Notes: a model not told the origin generated them from the sequence alone. Positions 49,601-58,560 are shown, counted from the first letter of the stretch. The stretch is DNA of 64,000 nt from Defluviitalea saccharophila (GCF_038396635.1 NZ_CP121687.1:62001-126000); one strand, 5' to 3'. Translations and numbers: made by a program.

Positions 49601-50959
49601 AGACCAGCTATTTTAGAGAAAAGAAACGGAGCCGTATGGGTTGTTGATTCTAAAGGGGATAAATATTCCTTAAAGGATGACAAAGTTCATATTCTTATTC
49701 CTTCCATGGGAGGTATCGGATCGGAACTTTTAGCGGCTACTTTCAGGCATGTAGGAATAAGAGCTTCTGCCCTCCCAGAGCCGGGAGAAGAAGAACTAAA
49801 GATTGGAAGAGGTTTTTCATCCTGCAAGGAATGCCTCCCACTGCAACTAACCATTGGAAGCTTAATGAGATATTTAAGGGAAAGAAAAGAAAAAGACGAA
49901 GTGTTGGTATATTTCATGCCCAAGACTTCTGGTCCCTGCAGATTCGGACAATATAGTATATTAATAAAAAAATTGATCTTAAGGCTTCAACTGGAAAATG
50001 TGGCAGTTATCTCTTTAACCTCTGAAAACGGTTATGCCGGATTTGGAATGGATTCCTTGCTTCGAGCATGGCACTCGGTAATTATATCGGATGTTTTAGA
50101 AGAAATAAGAAGTGCGGTTTTGGTATTAGCAAAGGATCAAAGAAAAGGAATGAAAGTCTTTGAAGATGTATGCAAAATGATTATCAACAGTATAGAGAAA
50201 GATTCATGGAAGCAGTTGAAACGTATACTGGAAGTGTGTGCAGAAAAATTAAAATCCATTGAAACCAAAATGCCTAATGAAGAAGCAGTTAAGATTGCTT
50301 TAGTCGGAGAGATCTATGTAAGACAGGATAATTTCTCAAGAAAGAATCTGGTAGAAAATTTAGCAAAGAAAAATATCATCGTTAAAACGGCTCCAATAGC
50401 AGAATGGATCTATTACTGCGATTATATACAAAAGTATCGATATAATCTTAATTCCACGGTAAAGGATAGACTTTCTGTATATATACAAGGCTTTTTCAAA
50501 AATCAATATGAAAAAATTATAAAGCAAATCTTTTCTAAATCCGGATTGTATGAGTATAGCGTTGTGAATGTTGAAAAAATCATATCCAACGTAAAAGATT
50601 TAATTTCACCTACATTAACTGGGGAAGCCATATTAACCATAGGATCGGCAATCACAGAAATAGTGGACGATGTTTCCGGAGTCATTTCAATAGGTCCTTT
50701 TGGATGTATGCCCAGCAGAATTGCAGAAGCCATCATTAGCGAGAAAATCAACGAGCAAAAATTAATTATAGCACCTAATCGTAAGCTGATAGAAAAAGTA
50801 ATGGAAAAGCATCCGGCCCTTCCGTTTTTATCTATAGAAACGGACGGCAGCGTATTCCCTCAAATTATTGAAGCCAGACTTGAAACCTTTTGTTTGCAGG
50901 TTGAAAGATTGCATAATACTGTAGCAAAAATTCGCAGCGAAACCAATAAAGTTATATAA
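46646..50959 (+). CDS. Giant acyl-CoA dehydratase activase-related protein (two BadF/BadG ATPase domains + DUF2229 + HgdB-like region)
   Basis: 1437 residues. Two ASKHA-fold ATPase domains come first: one from residue 1 (signature GNKCASGTGEFF near 130) and one from about 310 (GLDVGSTTTKAIIMRE, then EACSAGTGSFLEEAA near 430). The DUF2229/CoA-activase-associated region follows near 660 (GIPRSLLCNTFFPLYYQFF), and the C-terminal half looks like the 2-hydroxyacyl-CoA dehydratase (HgdB) scaffold with clustered cysteines (FSSCKECLPLQLTIGS, TSGPCRFGQYS, IGPFGCMPSR). Dehydratase activators use ATP and a 4Fe-4S cluster to send one low-potential electron to the dehydratase. Proteins of this size are frequent in Clostridia, but their substrate is unknown. 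Good GGAGG before the ATG. Monocistronic. Confidence 0.88.
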   Translation: MLKSLGLCIGSSSVGYVLLEKDGDCINVLEQNAIPHEGNPRHIIKQIMNSDTLGSFDHITTTGRKFRNMLDASSISEPEAIEQAYRFISKQNPDLKDANVIISAGGETFLVYALDRTGKIVNVHTGNKCASGTGEFFLQQLKRMDINVEDTALQANLNDPYMVAGRCSVFCKSDCTHALNKGIEKSKVVAGLSKMMADKIIELLKRTSYNKVLLVGGTSQNITMIHFLKEKIPHLVVPDYARIFEAFGAALWGLEHDTQPINMDQDWFRRNQSSFSFLPQLKKYEDKVIFKNMPVEEAKPNDRCIVGLDVGSTTTKAIIMREEDNAILASCYLRTNGDPVKASRQCYENLSKQIPCNIEIIGLGVTGSGRQIAALHALTPAVVNEIIAHANGAVYFDPEVDTIFEIGGQDAKYTYITNGVPSDYAMNEACSAGTGSFLEEAARESLYIDTKEIGKIALRSENPPNFNDQCAAFISSDIKSAIQEGIDVKDIAAGLVYSVCMNYINRVKGNRSVGNKIFMQGGVCYNKAVPIAMAALTGKTIIVPPHPGLIGAFGVALNVKEKLRLNLLEPMHFDLDELSRREVVYKEPFVCVGGKEKCDRKCNIQRIQIQNKVYPFGGACNKYYNMRYEQNDHDISQLDLVQFREKLIFEKYSAQRGKRIASYQNKTVGIPRSLLCNTFFPLYYQFFYGLGFDVVCSDEIDKDGIERKAASFCYPVEVSHGAIGNLIKKNPDIYFLPHVKSVEVKNGIPASVTCPFVQGEPYYIKSTFHELSNKIVLSPVLDFAKGYEYIRNTFIKISKQLNVDINHAKTAFELGMQAQKDFYHECKELGKQFLKAIEEDNNRVGFVLFGRPYNAFTQWTNMSIPHKFATRNYHIIPYDFLPLDEEESEENMYWAMGQLILKGARKVQKHPQLFGIYITNFSCGPDSFLTGYFRNIMGRKPSLTLELDSHTADAGIDTRIEAFIDVVKSYRQLEKQNLEEKKKEFRPAILEKRNGAVWVVDSKGDKYSLKDDKVHILIPSMGGIGSELLAATFRHVGIRASALPEPGEEELKIGRGFSSCKECLPLQLTIGSLMRYLRERKEKDEVLVYFMPKTSGPCRFGQYSILIKKLILRLQLENVAVISLTSENGYAGFGMDSLLRAWHSVIISDVLEEIRSAVLVLAKDQRKGMKVFEDVCKMIINSIEKDSWKQLKRILEVCAEKLKSIETKMPNEEAVKIALVGEIYVRQDNFSRKNLVENLAKKNIIVKTAPIAEWIYYCDYIQKYRYNLNSTVKDRLSVYIQGFFKNQYEKIIKQIFSKSGLYEYSVVNVEKIISNVKDLISPTLTGEAILTIGSAITEIVDDVSGVISIGPFGCMPSRIAEAIISEKINEQKLIIAPNRKLIEKVMEKHPALPFLSIETDGSVFPQIIEARLETFCLQVERLHNTVAKIRSETNKVI

Positions 50960-51003
50960 CTTTTATGTCTGTCTGTTAACTATGTATGGGTAGACATAAT
51001 AAA

Positions 51004-51049
51004 TATCGCCTTTTATTATCATAATGGATAATAGGGGCGATTATTTTTT
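51004..51049 (+). terminator. Terminator after the giant activase gene
   Basis: ATCGCC-TTTTATTATC / GATAATA-GGGGCGAT with one bulge and an ATAATG loop, followed by TTATTTTTTC. Confidence 0.78.
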
Positions 51050-51120
51050 CTTAGGGTTAAAAATGAATGGCTGAATGATTAATGGAGAAAATAGTAAATA
51101 ATAGCTGTGAGCACTTTTGA

Positions 51121-51150
51121 TTGCGACAGATATCGATTGTATGATACAAT
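51121..51150 (+). promoter_or_regulatory. Candidate promoter of bipA
   Basis: TTGCGA at 51121-51126, 18-base spacer, TACAAT at 51145-51150, about 40-50 bases before the start codon. Confidence 0.6.
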
Positions 51151-51198
51151 ATCCTTTGGTCATAACAAAATTTAGCAATAAAGAAAGTGGGAAAGAAA

Positions 51199-53028
51199 GT
51201 GAGTCAAAAAAGAGACGATATTAGAAATATAGCCATTATTGCCCATGTAGATCATGGTAAAACCACATTGGTGGATGAACTTCTAAAGCAAAGTGGTATA
51301 TTTCGAGCGAATCAAGAAGTACAGGATAGAATTATGGATTCCAATGATTTGGAAAGAGAAAGAGGTATTACGATTTTATCTAAAAACACAGCGGTTTTCT
51401 ATAAAGATATTAAAATAAATATTATTGACACTCCGGGGCATGCTGATTTTGGAGGAGAAGTAGAACGGGTTCTTAAGATGGTCAATGGGGTTATACTTGT
51501 TGTTGATGCCTTTGAAGGACCTATGCCTCAAACTAAATTTGTTTTAAAAAGGGCATTAGATCTTGAATTGCCTGTAATAGTATGTATTAATAAAATTGAC
51601 AGGCCTGAAGCAAGACCGGAAGAAGTGATTGATGAAGTCTTGGACTTATTTATTGAATTAGAAGCAGACGAAAGTCAGTTGGAATGTCCTTTTGTATTTG
51701 CTTCTGCTAAAAATGGTACTGCTTCCTTAGACAGCTCTGTTCAAGGGGAAAATATGCAGGATCTTTTTGAAACGATTGTGAAATATATCCCTGCACCGGT
51801 TGGCAGCCAAAGGGACTCTCTGCAGCTTCTTATATCAACCATTGATTATAATGAATATGTAGGAAGAATAGGTATTGGCAAAGTTGAAAGAGGAACCATA
51901 AAAATCAATCAAGAGGCAGTTATAGTCAATGCATTGGATGAAACCAAAAATCAAAAGGTAAGAATTACAAAAATTTATCAGTTCGAAGGATTGCAAAGAG
52001 TGCCTGTTGAAAGTGCTACAGTCGGTGATATTGTTGCCGTTTCAGGAATAGAAGGTATTCATATTGGGGATACAGTTTGTGATGTAGAATACCCAGAGCC
52101 CCTTCCCTTTGTAAAAATATCCGAGCCGACCCTGGCCATGACTTTTTCTGTGAATGACAGCCCCTTTGCAGGTCAGGAAGGTAAATTTGTTACTTCCAGA
52201 AATTTAAGAGATCGATTATTTAAAGAATTGCAGACGGATGTAAGTTTAAGGGTAGAGGAAACAGATTCTACAGATTCCTTTAAGGTATCCGGAAGAGGAG
52301 AACTGCATTTATCCATATTAATCGAAACTATGCGAAGAGAAGGTTATGAGTTTCAGGTGTCAAAACCTGAAGTATTATATAAGGATGTAGATGGAAAAAG
52401 ATACGAGCCAATGGAAAAAGCTACAATTGATGTTCCGGAGGAGTTCGTTGGAGCGGTTATTGAAAAGTTGGGAAGCAGAAAAGGTGAACTGATCAATATG
52501 ACATCCTCAAAAGGCGGTTATACCCGTTTGGAATTCTCTATTCCTTCCAGAGGATTAATCGGCTATCGTTCAGAATTCCTTACAGATACAAAAGGCAACG
52601 GTATTTTAAATACCATATTTGATGGATATGCACCGTATAAGGGGGATATAGAAAGAAGACCCCAAGGCTCTCTCATTGCTTTTGAATCGGGAGAAGCTGT
52701 AACCTACGGCCTTTATAATGCACAGGAAAGAGGTATTTTGTTTATTCAACCGGGAACGAAAGTATACGAAGGAATGGTTGTAGGCCAAAATGCAAAAGGT
52801 GAAGATATTGAAGTGAACGTTTGCAAGAAAAAGCATGTAACAAATATGCGTTCCTCAAATGCGGATGAAGCCTTAAGACTATCTCCGCCTAAAATTATGA
52901 GCTTAGAAGAATGTCTTGAATTTATTGAAGATGATGAACTTTTAGAAGTTACTCCCTTAAGTCTGAGAGTCAGAAAAAGAATTTTAAATAGCGGAGAACG
53001 CCAAAGGGCAAGAAGAAAGAAACTATAA
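51199..53028 (+). CDS. bipA: Translational GTPase BipA/TypA
   Basis: About 609 residues. GTPase motifs: G1 AHVDHGKT, G2 region ERERGITI, G3 [11 protein letters not shown]4 NKID, plus EF-Tu/EF-G-like beta domains II, III and V and the BipA-specific C-terminal domain ([18 protein letters not shown]). It acts on the ribosome, especially in cold stress and 50S assembly. The start is uncertain between GTG at 51199 and GTG at 51187; both have only weak GGGA/AAAG ribosome sites. I prefer 51199 because GGGA lies about 6 bases upstream. Confidence 0.95.
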   Translation: MSQKRDDIRNIAIIAHVDHGKTTLVDELLKQSGIFRANQEVQDRIMDSNDLERERGITILSKNTAVFYKDIKINIIDTPGHADFGGEVERVLKMVNGVILVVDAFEGPMPQTKFVLKRALDLELPVIVCINKIDRPEARPEEVIDEVLDLFIELEADESQLECPFVFASAKNGTASLDSSVQGENMQDLFETIVKYIPAPVGSQRDSLQLLISTIDYNEYVGRIGIGKVERGTIKINQEAVIVNALDETKNQKVRITKIYQFEGLQRVPVESATVGDIVAVSGIEGIHIGDTVCDVEYPEPLPFVKISEPTLAMTFSVNDSPFAGQEGKFVTSRNLRDRLFKELQTDVSLRVEETDSTDSFKVSGRGELHLSILIETMRREGYEFQVSKPEVLYKDVDGKRYEPMEKATIDVPEEFVGAVIEKLGSRKGELINMTSSKGGYTRLEFSIPSRGLIGYRSEFLTDTKGNGILNTIFDGYAPYKGDIERRPQGSLIAFESGEAVTYGLYNAQERGILFIQPGTKVYEGMVVGQNAKGEDIEVNVCKKKHVTNMRSSNADEALRLSPPKIMSLEECLEFIEDDELLEVTPLSLRVRKRILNSGERQRARRKKL

Positions 53029-53054
53029 TTAGTAAATATGTTGAGGTGTAGCGT

Positions 53055-54668
53055 ATGACAAAAAAGAATGCCGGGGGGGCATTAGTTAGACAGGCCGCTA
53101 TTTTGGCTGTTGCCAGTTTGATTGTGCGAGTCATCGGACTAATTTATCGCTGGCCGTTGACTAATATGATTGGCGACGATGGCAACGGTCTCTATGGTAT
53201 AGCTTTTAATATTTATCTCTTATTTTTTATCATTTCATCTTCTGGACTGCCTGCTTCAATTTCTAAAATGGTATCAGAGAGGATGGCACTCAAACAGTAC
53301 AAAAGTGCCCATAAGGTATTTAAAATTTCTTTATTAATGGCATCCATAACAGGAGTGATTGCTTCTTTAATTTTATGGTTCGGAGCCTATCCAATAGCAC
53401 AATTTATGGACAATACACGAATCGTGTATAGTATGAAAGCATTGGCACCGACTTTATTAATTGTGGCTATTATGAGTGCCTTCAGAGGGTATTATCAGGG
53501 GATGAACACGATGGTACCTACCGCCATTTCTCAAATTATTGAACAGGTGTTTAATGCAGTATTTAGTATTGTTTTGGCAGGCGTTTTATTAAAGTATGGC
53601 GTCGAGTATGGTGCTGCCGGAGGCACAATGGGTACCGGTATCGGGGCACTTATGGGATTATTATTCCTTATTTTTATCTATATATTGGCTCGCCCCAGAA
53701 TAAAGAAAAGGATCAATAGACAAAAAGAAGAAGATTTTGAAGAGTCTTCTGCAAGTATATTGAAGACTCTTCTTGTGACATCCATTCCGATTATCATTGG
53801 AAGCACGATTTTTAGTTTTACTAATTTAGTCGATGTAAAAATGGTAATGTCCATTTTACAATCCATTGGAATGACGGAAATAGAAGCTAATGAGCTTTAT
53901 GGGCAGCTATCAGGAAAATATGTTACCCTGACCAATCTTCCTATTTCCATTTCAACCGCATTGGCCACTGCTATTGTTCCTAGCATCGCAGCATCTGTAG
54001 TATTAAAAGAAACAAAAGTAGTAATGAATAAAGTCAATCTTGCAATGAGAGTTGCCATGATGTTGGCAGCACCTTCTGCCGTGGGATTGTTTGTGTTAGG
54101 TGATCCCATATTAAAAATGCTTTTTCCTAAATACCCTGCAGGGGGAGACCTGCTTAGATTAGGCGCCCTGGCAGTTATTTTTCAATCTTTAGTTCAAGTG
54201 GCAACAGCTATTTTGCAAGGCGTAGGGAAACCTAATATACCGGCCTATAATGCTGGTGTAGGGGTACTGATCAAGATCGTACTTAACTTTTTCCTAATTG
54301 CAATCCCGGCAGTCAATATTAAGGGAGCGATCATTAGTACTATCGTATGCTATATCGTTATAGCCTATTTAGATATGAAGGCGGCAATTCGTCTAACAAA
54401 AGTTAAACTTCAAGTATTCAATACATTTGTAAAGCCCCTTGGCGCAGGAGTAGGAATGGGTGTATTTTCTTTTATATTTTATAAGCTTATTTTATGGGGC
54501 ACTACTAATAATACTGTATCGACGATAGGTTCCATTTTGTTATCTGTTATTGTATATATTGGCATTTTATTCGCCATAGGAGGAATAAGTAAAGAAGAAA
54601 TTCTTTTGTTGCCAAAGGGAGAAAAAATAGCATCAAAACTCATACACCTGAGCATTATTAGAGAATAA
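53055..54668 (+). CDS. Lipid II/oligosaccharide flippase, MOP superfamily (SpoVB/YkvU-like)
   Basis: 537 residues with about 14 membrane helices. Opening GALVRQAAILAVASLIVRVIG and ISSSGLPASISKMVSE are typical of the SpoVB/MurJ-like polysaccharide-synthesis family. Members move lipid-linked precursors across the membrane; SpoVB is needed for spore cortex. The gene follows bipA by 26 bases with a GAGG ribosome site and precedes a BofC-like gene. Whether it is the sporulation paralogue or a vegetative one cannot be told from sequence alone. Confidence 0.88.
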   Translation: MTKKNAGGALVRQAAILAVASLIVRVIGLIYRWPLTNMIGDDGNGLYGIAFNIYLLFFIISSSGLPASISKMVSERMALKQYKSAHKVFKISLLMASITGVIASLILWFGAYPIAQFMDNTRIVYSMKALAPTLLIVAIMSAFRGYYQGMNTMVPTAISQIIEQVFNAVFSIVLAGVLLKYGVEYGAAGGTMGTGIGALMGLLFLIFIYILARPRIKKRINRQKEEDFEESSASILKTLLVTSIPIIIGSTIFSFTNLVDVKMVMSILQSIGMTEIEANELYGQLSGKYVTLTNLPISISTALATAIVPSIAASVVLKETKVVMNKVNLAMRVAMMLAAPSAVGLFVLGDPILKMLFPKYPAGGDLLRLGALAVIFQSLVQVATAILQGVGKPNIPAYNAGVGVLIKIVLNFFLIAIPAVNIKGAIISTIVCYIVIAYLDMKAAIRLTKVKLQVFNTFVKPLGAGVGMGVFSFIFYKLILWGTTNNTVSTIGSILLSVIVYIGILFAIGGISKEEILLLPKGEKIASKLIHLSIIRE

Positions 54669-54681
54669 GCATACCAATCCG

Positions 54682-54742
54682 CAATGATTTGTATAACTCC
54701 ACAAAAAATGGAAATAATATTACAAAATCATTGTGTGGAGTT
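54682..54742 (+). promoter_or_regulatory. Leader with two mutually exclusive 9-bp hairpins over the BofC-like gene's ribosome site
   Basis: Segment A (CAATGATTT, 54682-54690) is complementary to A' (AAATCATTG, 54725-54733), and B (AACTCCACA, 54695-54703) is complementary to B' (TGTGGAGTT, 54734-54742), in the order A-B-A'-B'. B' holds the GGAG ribosome site of the next gene. With no bases between A' and B' both stems cannot form at once, so the RNA may switch between a closed (B:B') and an open (A:A') state. Confidence 0.55.
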
Positions 54743-54748
54743 GGTTGT

Positions 54749-55381
54749 ATGTTTATACGAAAGAAAATATGGTTTTTATCTTCTGCAGTATTCATAATCA
54801 GTGCTGTAGGATTTTATATGGTTTACATGAATTTATTGCCTTCGGTAGATTTAAGAAAATCTGAGTCTAAAGGCATTGTAGAAGAATATGTAAACAATAA
54901 TCTGAATAATACTGTTGGTGAAGTGAATCAAAATATTGGCCAAATGCCTGAAGGTGTTCCCACAGCCCAAGCTAATGCTCCAAGGATTACACGATCAACA
55001 CAAATGGTGTATCAGTATTATTATGAAGAAGATGGGAAAATCGTGGAGGAGACAATAGAACCTCCTTATTTTCTAATTGATTTAACGAGAGATGAACTGC
55101 AGGAAAAATATTCTGATTGGCAGATCAGTTATTTTTCGGATCAAAAAGTCATTATGAAAAAAAATATAGCTTCAAAAAGTCCATATCATTTTGTTGTTGG
55201 CGTTTATAACGGATACATAGCTATTTTTTATAATAATGAAGAAGGAGAATTAGAAATAAAGGAAATTACAGAAACGCCAATATCTTCTCTTCCCATAGAA
55301 GAACAAAATAAACTAAAAGAAGGTATTAAGGTTTATGGAGAAGAGGCATTGATACGCATATTGCAAGATTACACAAGTTAG
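54749..55381 (+). CDS. Membrane-anchored BofC-C-like protein
   Basis: About 210 residues. An N-terminal basic start and membrane helix (FIRKKIWFLSSAVFIISAVG) is followed by a ~45-residue Asn-rich linker and then a domain resembling the C-terminal half of BofC (IDLTRDELQEKYSDWQISYF, then VVGVYNGYIAIFYNNEEGEL). BofC modulates the SigK checkpoint protease SpoIVB in Bacillus sporulation; homologues with only this domain are common in Clostridia. The ATG at 54749 lies 8 bases after GGAG; the reading frame is open upstream to a TTG with no ribosome site. Confidence 0.72.
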   Translation: MFIRKKIWFLSSAVFIISAVGFYMVYMNLLPSVDLRKSESKGIVEEYVNNNLNNTVGEVNQNIGQMPEGVPTAQANAPRITRSTQMVYQYYYEEDGKIVEETIEPPYFLIDLTRDELQEKYSDWQISYFSDQKVIMKKNIASKSPYHFVVGVYNGYIAIFYNNEEGELEIKEITETPISSLPIEEQNKLKEGIKVYGEEALIRILQDYTS

Positions 55382-55408
55382 CATGAGAAAATGACTCTCA
55401 TGCTTTTA
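55380..55408 (+). terminator. Terminator after the BofC-like gene
   Basis: AGCATGAGA / TCTCATGCT, perfect, starting within the stop codon and followed by TTTATTATT. The dispersed repeat begins right after it. Confidence 0.85.
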
Positions 55409-55410
55409 TT

Positions 55411-55547
55411 ATTGCATAGGAAGTCCCACCAAATTTCCTATGCAATAAAAAGCCCTTCGGGCAGAATACATACTGGCGCGTATTGTATTTTGTCGGCTTT
55501 GCCGACCGCGCTCGGCACGAGAGTTTCGCAAGCGAAACCTTTCTTGT
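55411..55547 (+). repeat. Dispersed multi-hairpin repeat, full-length copy
   Basis: Hairpin 1 ATTGCATAGGAA / TTTCCTATGCAAT; hairpin 2 GCCC-TTC-GGGC; the core GTATTGTATTTTGT (55480-55493); hairpin 3 GTCGGC-TTT-GCCGAC; hairpin 4 GTTTCG-CAAG-CGAAAC. Same order and wording as at 25.1 kb, with the first part also at 45.6 kb in reverse. All four hairpins are best preserved here. Confidence 0.85.
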
Positions 55548-55703
55548 GAAATAAAAAGTTCAACTCGCTTGGAAGGGACCGAAGTTTCTTATTTCGCAAA
55601 TGCGATGAAGTCGTTGACTTGTTTTAGGCGGTTACTGCTTCTTGATAAAGTTATGGATATCTTTTAAAATTAAAAAGGATTATAATACGAAGGAGATCCT
55701 TAT
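55548..55703 (+). other. Gap between the repeat and the BaiN-like gene
   Basis: GTGAAATAAAAAG and CTTATTTCGCAAATGCG form a further long imperfect hairpin (about 55546-55602) in the style of hairpin 1, which may be a fifth element of the repeat. After it no ORF is seen. A GAAGGAGATC ribosome site for the next gene lies at 55690-55699. Confidence 0.5.
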
Positions 55704-56945
55704 ATGAAAAAAAAACATAAGATATTGATTATTGGCGGAGGTGCGGCAGGGCTTGTGGCTGCTGTTGCAGCAAGCAGAAATGGCGCCGAAGTAATTATAT
55801 TAGAGAGAATGGACAGAGTAGGCAAAAAGATCTTAGCAACCGGCAATGGCAGATGTAATCTGACAAATATAAATATGGATATAAAAAGATTCCACAGTTC
55901 GTATCCGAAGTTTATTAAGGGTGTTTTAAATCGTTTTGATCTTCGTCAGACCCTTGATTTTTTTGAACAGATGGGTATTGCCTATAAAGTAGAAGACGCC
56001 GGAAAAGTATTTCCTATGTCCGAACAGGCATCCAGCGTCCTGGATGTGCTTCGACATGAACTACAGCTTCTAAACGTACAAGAAGAATGCAATGCAGAAG
56101 TTATAAAAATACAAAGAAAAAATAATCAATTCATCTTGTCTTTAAAAGATGGAAGAAAAATTTCAGGGGATAAAGTAATTCTTGCCGCCGGAGGCAAATC
56201 TTCTCCAAATTTAGGCTCAAACGGAAGCGGTTATGAATTGGTAATTCCATTTGGGCATAAGTTAATTAGTACTTTTCCGGCTCTGGTGCAGCTGGTATTG
56301 GATGCATGGTTTTTAAAAAGACTAAAGGGCGTTAAATTCAATGGCAAAGTATCTATAGTTGAAGACAATAATATTTTGCAAACAGAGTATGGAGAAATTC
56401 TTTTTACCGAATACGGTATTTCAGGCCCTCCTATTTTACAGCTTAGCAGAAAAGCCGGAGAAGTTCTTCATCAAAAAAAATCAAAACCTTTTGTTTCTTT
56501 AGATGTATTTCCAGATTTATCAGAGGAACACATCGAAAATATTATTATGAGCAGATTTTCTTACCATCCGGAGAAAACTATTGAATTCAGCTTTGTCGGA
56601 ATGATGAATAAACGTTTAATTCCTGTTGTTTTAAAAGAAGCAGGCATTGAGGATCTGAATAAATCTTGCACTCAGATCAATGCAAAAGAAAGAAAAAATA
56701 TCATTAAGATATTAAAAAACTGGAGCATTCCTGTTAAAGGGACACAATCCTGGATGCAGTCTCAGGTAACGGCTGGAGGAATCGATGTTAGAGATATAGA
56801 TCCGAATACAATGGAATCCAAGTTAATTCCCGGTCTTTATTTTGCAGGTGAAATTATGGATGTGGACGGAGATTGCGGAGGGTTTAACTTACAGTGGGCA
56901 TGGTCTTCTGGATATATTGCAGGAGAATGTTCATCTAAATCTTGA
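55704..56945 (+). CDS. NAD(P)/FAD-dependent oxidoreductase, HI0933/BaiN family
   Basis: 413 residues. Rossmann motif ILIIGGGAAGLVAAVAASRNG near residue 7 (in part), the family hallmark GKKILATGNGRCNLTN near 40-55, AAGGKSSPNLGSNGSG near 160 and the C-terminal PGLYFAGEIMDVDGDCGGFN. BaiN-like enzymes from gut Clostridia have been linked to bile-acid double-bond reduction, but most homologues are of unknown function. Immediately followed (25 bases) by a COG2509 FAD protein, so the two likely form one operon. Confidence 0.88.
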   Translation: MKKKHKILIIGGGAAGLVAAVAASRNGAEVIILERMDRVGKKILATGNGRCNLTNINMDIKRFHSSYPKFIKGVLNRFDLRQTLDFFEQMGIAYKVEDAGKVFPMSEQASSVLDVLRHELQLLNVQEECNAEVIKIQRKNNQFILSLKDGRKISGDKVILAAGGKSSPNLGSNGSGYELVIPFGHKLISTFPALVQLVLDAWFLKRLKGVKFNGKVSIVEDNNILQTEYGEILFTEYGISGPPILQLSRKAGEVLHQKKSKPFVSLDVFPDLSEEHIENIIMSRFSYHPEKTIEFSFVGMMNKRLIPVVLKEAGIEDLNKSCTQINAKERKNIIKILKNWSIPVKGTQSWMQSQVTAGGIDVRDIDPNTMESKLIPGLYFAGEIMDVDGDCGGFNLQWAWSSGYIAGECSSKS

Positions 56946-56970
56946 TAGATTAACTGGAAAGGAAAATATT

Positions 56971-58560
56971 ATGATTCGACTATCAGAAATCAAATTACCC
57001 ATAGACCATACAGAGGATGATATTAAAAAAGCTATCCTAAAGAATTTAAAAATAGAACATAAAGATTTAATTTCATATTCGATTTATAAACAGTCTGTTG
57101 ATGCAAGAAAAGAAGATCTTTATTTTGTATACACAGTAGATGTAAAAATAAAAGAAGAAAAAAAGATACTGAAAAAAAGCAAAGCAAAAATAAGCTTAAC
57201 ACCTGATTTAGAATATAAATATGTAAATACAGGTTCTAATAAATTAGAACATCGTCCTGTTATCGTAGGAACCGGCCCTGCTGGATTATTTGCTGCCCTA
57301 ATTTTAGCGCAAATGGGCTATGCACCCATTGTTTTGGAGAGAGGTAAAAATGTAGACGATAGAACAAAAGATGTACAAAGATTTTGGAAGGAACATAAAC
57401 TCCTTCCAGATTCCAATGTGCAATTTGGAGAAGGAGGAGCCGGTACATTTTCTGATGGAAAGCTTACAACTCAAATAAGGGATCTTCGCTGTAGAAAAGT
57501 ATTGGAAGAATTGATCCAAGCAGGAGCGCCTCAAGAAATCATTTATAAGAGTAAACCCCATGTAGGAACTGATATTTTAAAAGTGGTTGTAAAAAATATC
57601 AGAGAAAAGATTATAGAATTAGGGGGAGAGGTTTATTTTGAAAGTAAGGTTACTGAACTTAATATAGAAAATGGCCAAGTAGTTGGAGCAACTGTAAATG
57701 ATGAAAAATTCATTCCTTCTAATGTAGTTATTTTAGCCCTTGGGCATAGTGCAAGAGATACTTTTAAAATGTTATACGAAAAAGGTATTATTATCCATCA
57801 GAAGCCTTTTTCCATTGGAGTTCGAATTGAGCATCCACAAGAAATGATTGATCAAGTACAGTATGGAAAGTATGCAGGACATCCAAGGTTAGGTGCTGCA
57901 GATTATAAGCTTGCTTGCCACTGTTCAAACGGTCGTTCTGCATATACTTTTTGCATGTGTCCTGGAGGCGTGGTTGTTGGTGCGGCTTCTGAAGAAGGCT
58001 ATCTTGTGACAAACGGAATGAGTGAATATAAAAGAGATAAGGAAAATGCAAATAGTGCTCTGCTTGTAGGAATTCATCCGGAAGATTTTAACGACAATCA
58101 TCCCCTTGCCGGTATAGAGTTCCAGAGAAAATGGGAAAGAAAGGCGTTTGAAGCAGGAGGTTCAAATTATTGTGCTCCTGCTCAGCTTGTAAAGGATTTC
58201 ATGAATGGAATACCTTCTGCGCATATAGGAACAGTTAAGCCCTCTTATTTGCCAGGAATTAAGTTGACAGATTTAAGCCTATGTCTTCCGGATTTTGTTG
58301 TGGATACTCTAAAGGAGGCACTCCCGCTGTTAGATCAAAAATTAAAAGGATTTTCCATGGGGGATGCAGTCATGACAGGAGTAGAAACGAGAAGTTCTTC
58401 GCCCATTCGAATTGAAAGAAACAAAGAGTACGAGAGTAATATAAAGGGCGTTTATCCCGTTGGAGAGGGAGCAGGATATGCGGGAGGAATTGTTTCAGCT
58501 GCAGTGGATGGAATCAAAGCAGCTGAAATCATAGCATCAAAATATTTGCCTATTCTTTAA
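56971..58560 (+). CDS. FAD-dependent dehydrogenase, COG2509 family, with N-terminal extension
   Basis: 529 residues. An N-terminal ~85-residue domain (IRLSEIKLPIDHTEDDIKKA) is typical of the long COG2509 form. Then come the FAD motif VGTGPAGLFAALILAQMG near 97, GEGGAGTFSDGKLTTQIRD near 150, a Cys-rich patch (CHCSNGRSAYTFCMCPGG) near 315 and VGEGAGYAGGIVSAAVDG at the C-terminus. The shorter paralogue at 12980-14380 lacks the N-terminal domain. The ATG at 56971 follows GGAAAGGA; the frame is open further up only inside the previous gene. Confidence 0.88.
   Translation: MIRLSEIKLPIDHTEDDIKKAILKNLKIEHKDLISYSIYKQSVDARKEDLYFVYTVDVKIKEEKKILKKSKAKISLTPDLEYKYVNTGSNKLEHRPVIVGTGPAGLFAALILAQMGYAPIVLERGKNVDDRTKDVQRFWKEHKLLPDSNVQFGEGGAGTFSDGKLTTQIRDLRCRKVLEELIQAGAPQEIIYKSKPHVGTDILKVVVKNIREKIIELGGEVYFESKVTELNIENGQVVGATVNDEKFIPSNVVILALGHSARDTFKMLYEKGIIIHQKPFSIGVRIEHPQEMIDQVQYGKYAGHPRLGAADYKLACHCSNGRSAYTFCMCPGGVVVGAASEEGYLVTNGMSEYKRDKENANSALLVGIHPEDFNDNHPLAGIEFQRKWERKAFEAGGSNYCAPAQLVKDFMNGIPSAHIGTVKPSYLPGIKLTDLSLCLPDFVVDTLKEALPLLDQKLKGFSMGDAVMTGVETRSSSPIRIERNKEYESNIKGVYPVGEGAGYAGGIVSAAVDGIKAAEIIASKYLPIL

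Noticed and set aside
54689-55381. Extended 230-residue version of the BofC-like protein
   Set aside because: The extra N-terminus starts with TTG lacking a ribosome site and would cover the leader hairpins; the ATG at 54749 has a GGAG site.
56842-56970. N-terminal extension of the second COG2509 protein into the previous gene
   Set aside because: The ATG at 56971 has GGAAAGGA and gives the usual family start; the extra 43 codons lie inside the BaiN-like gene.
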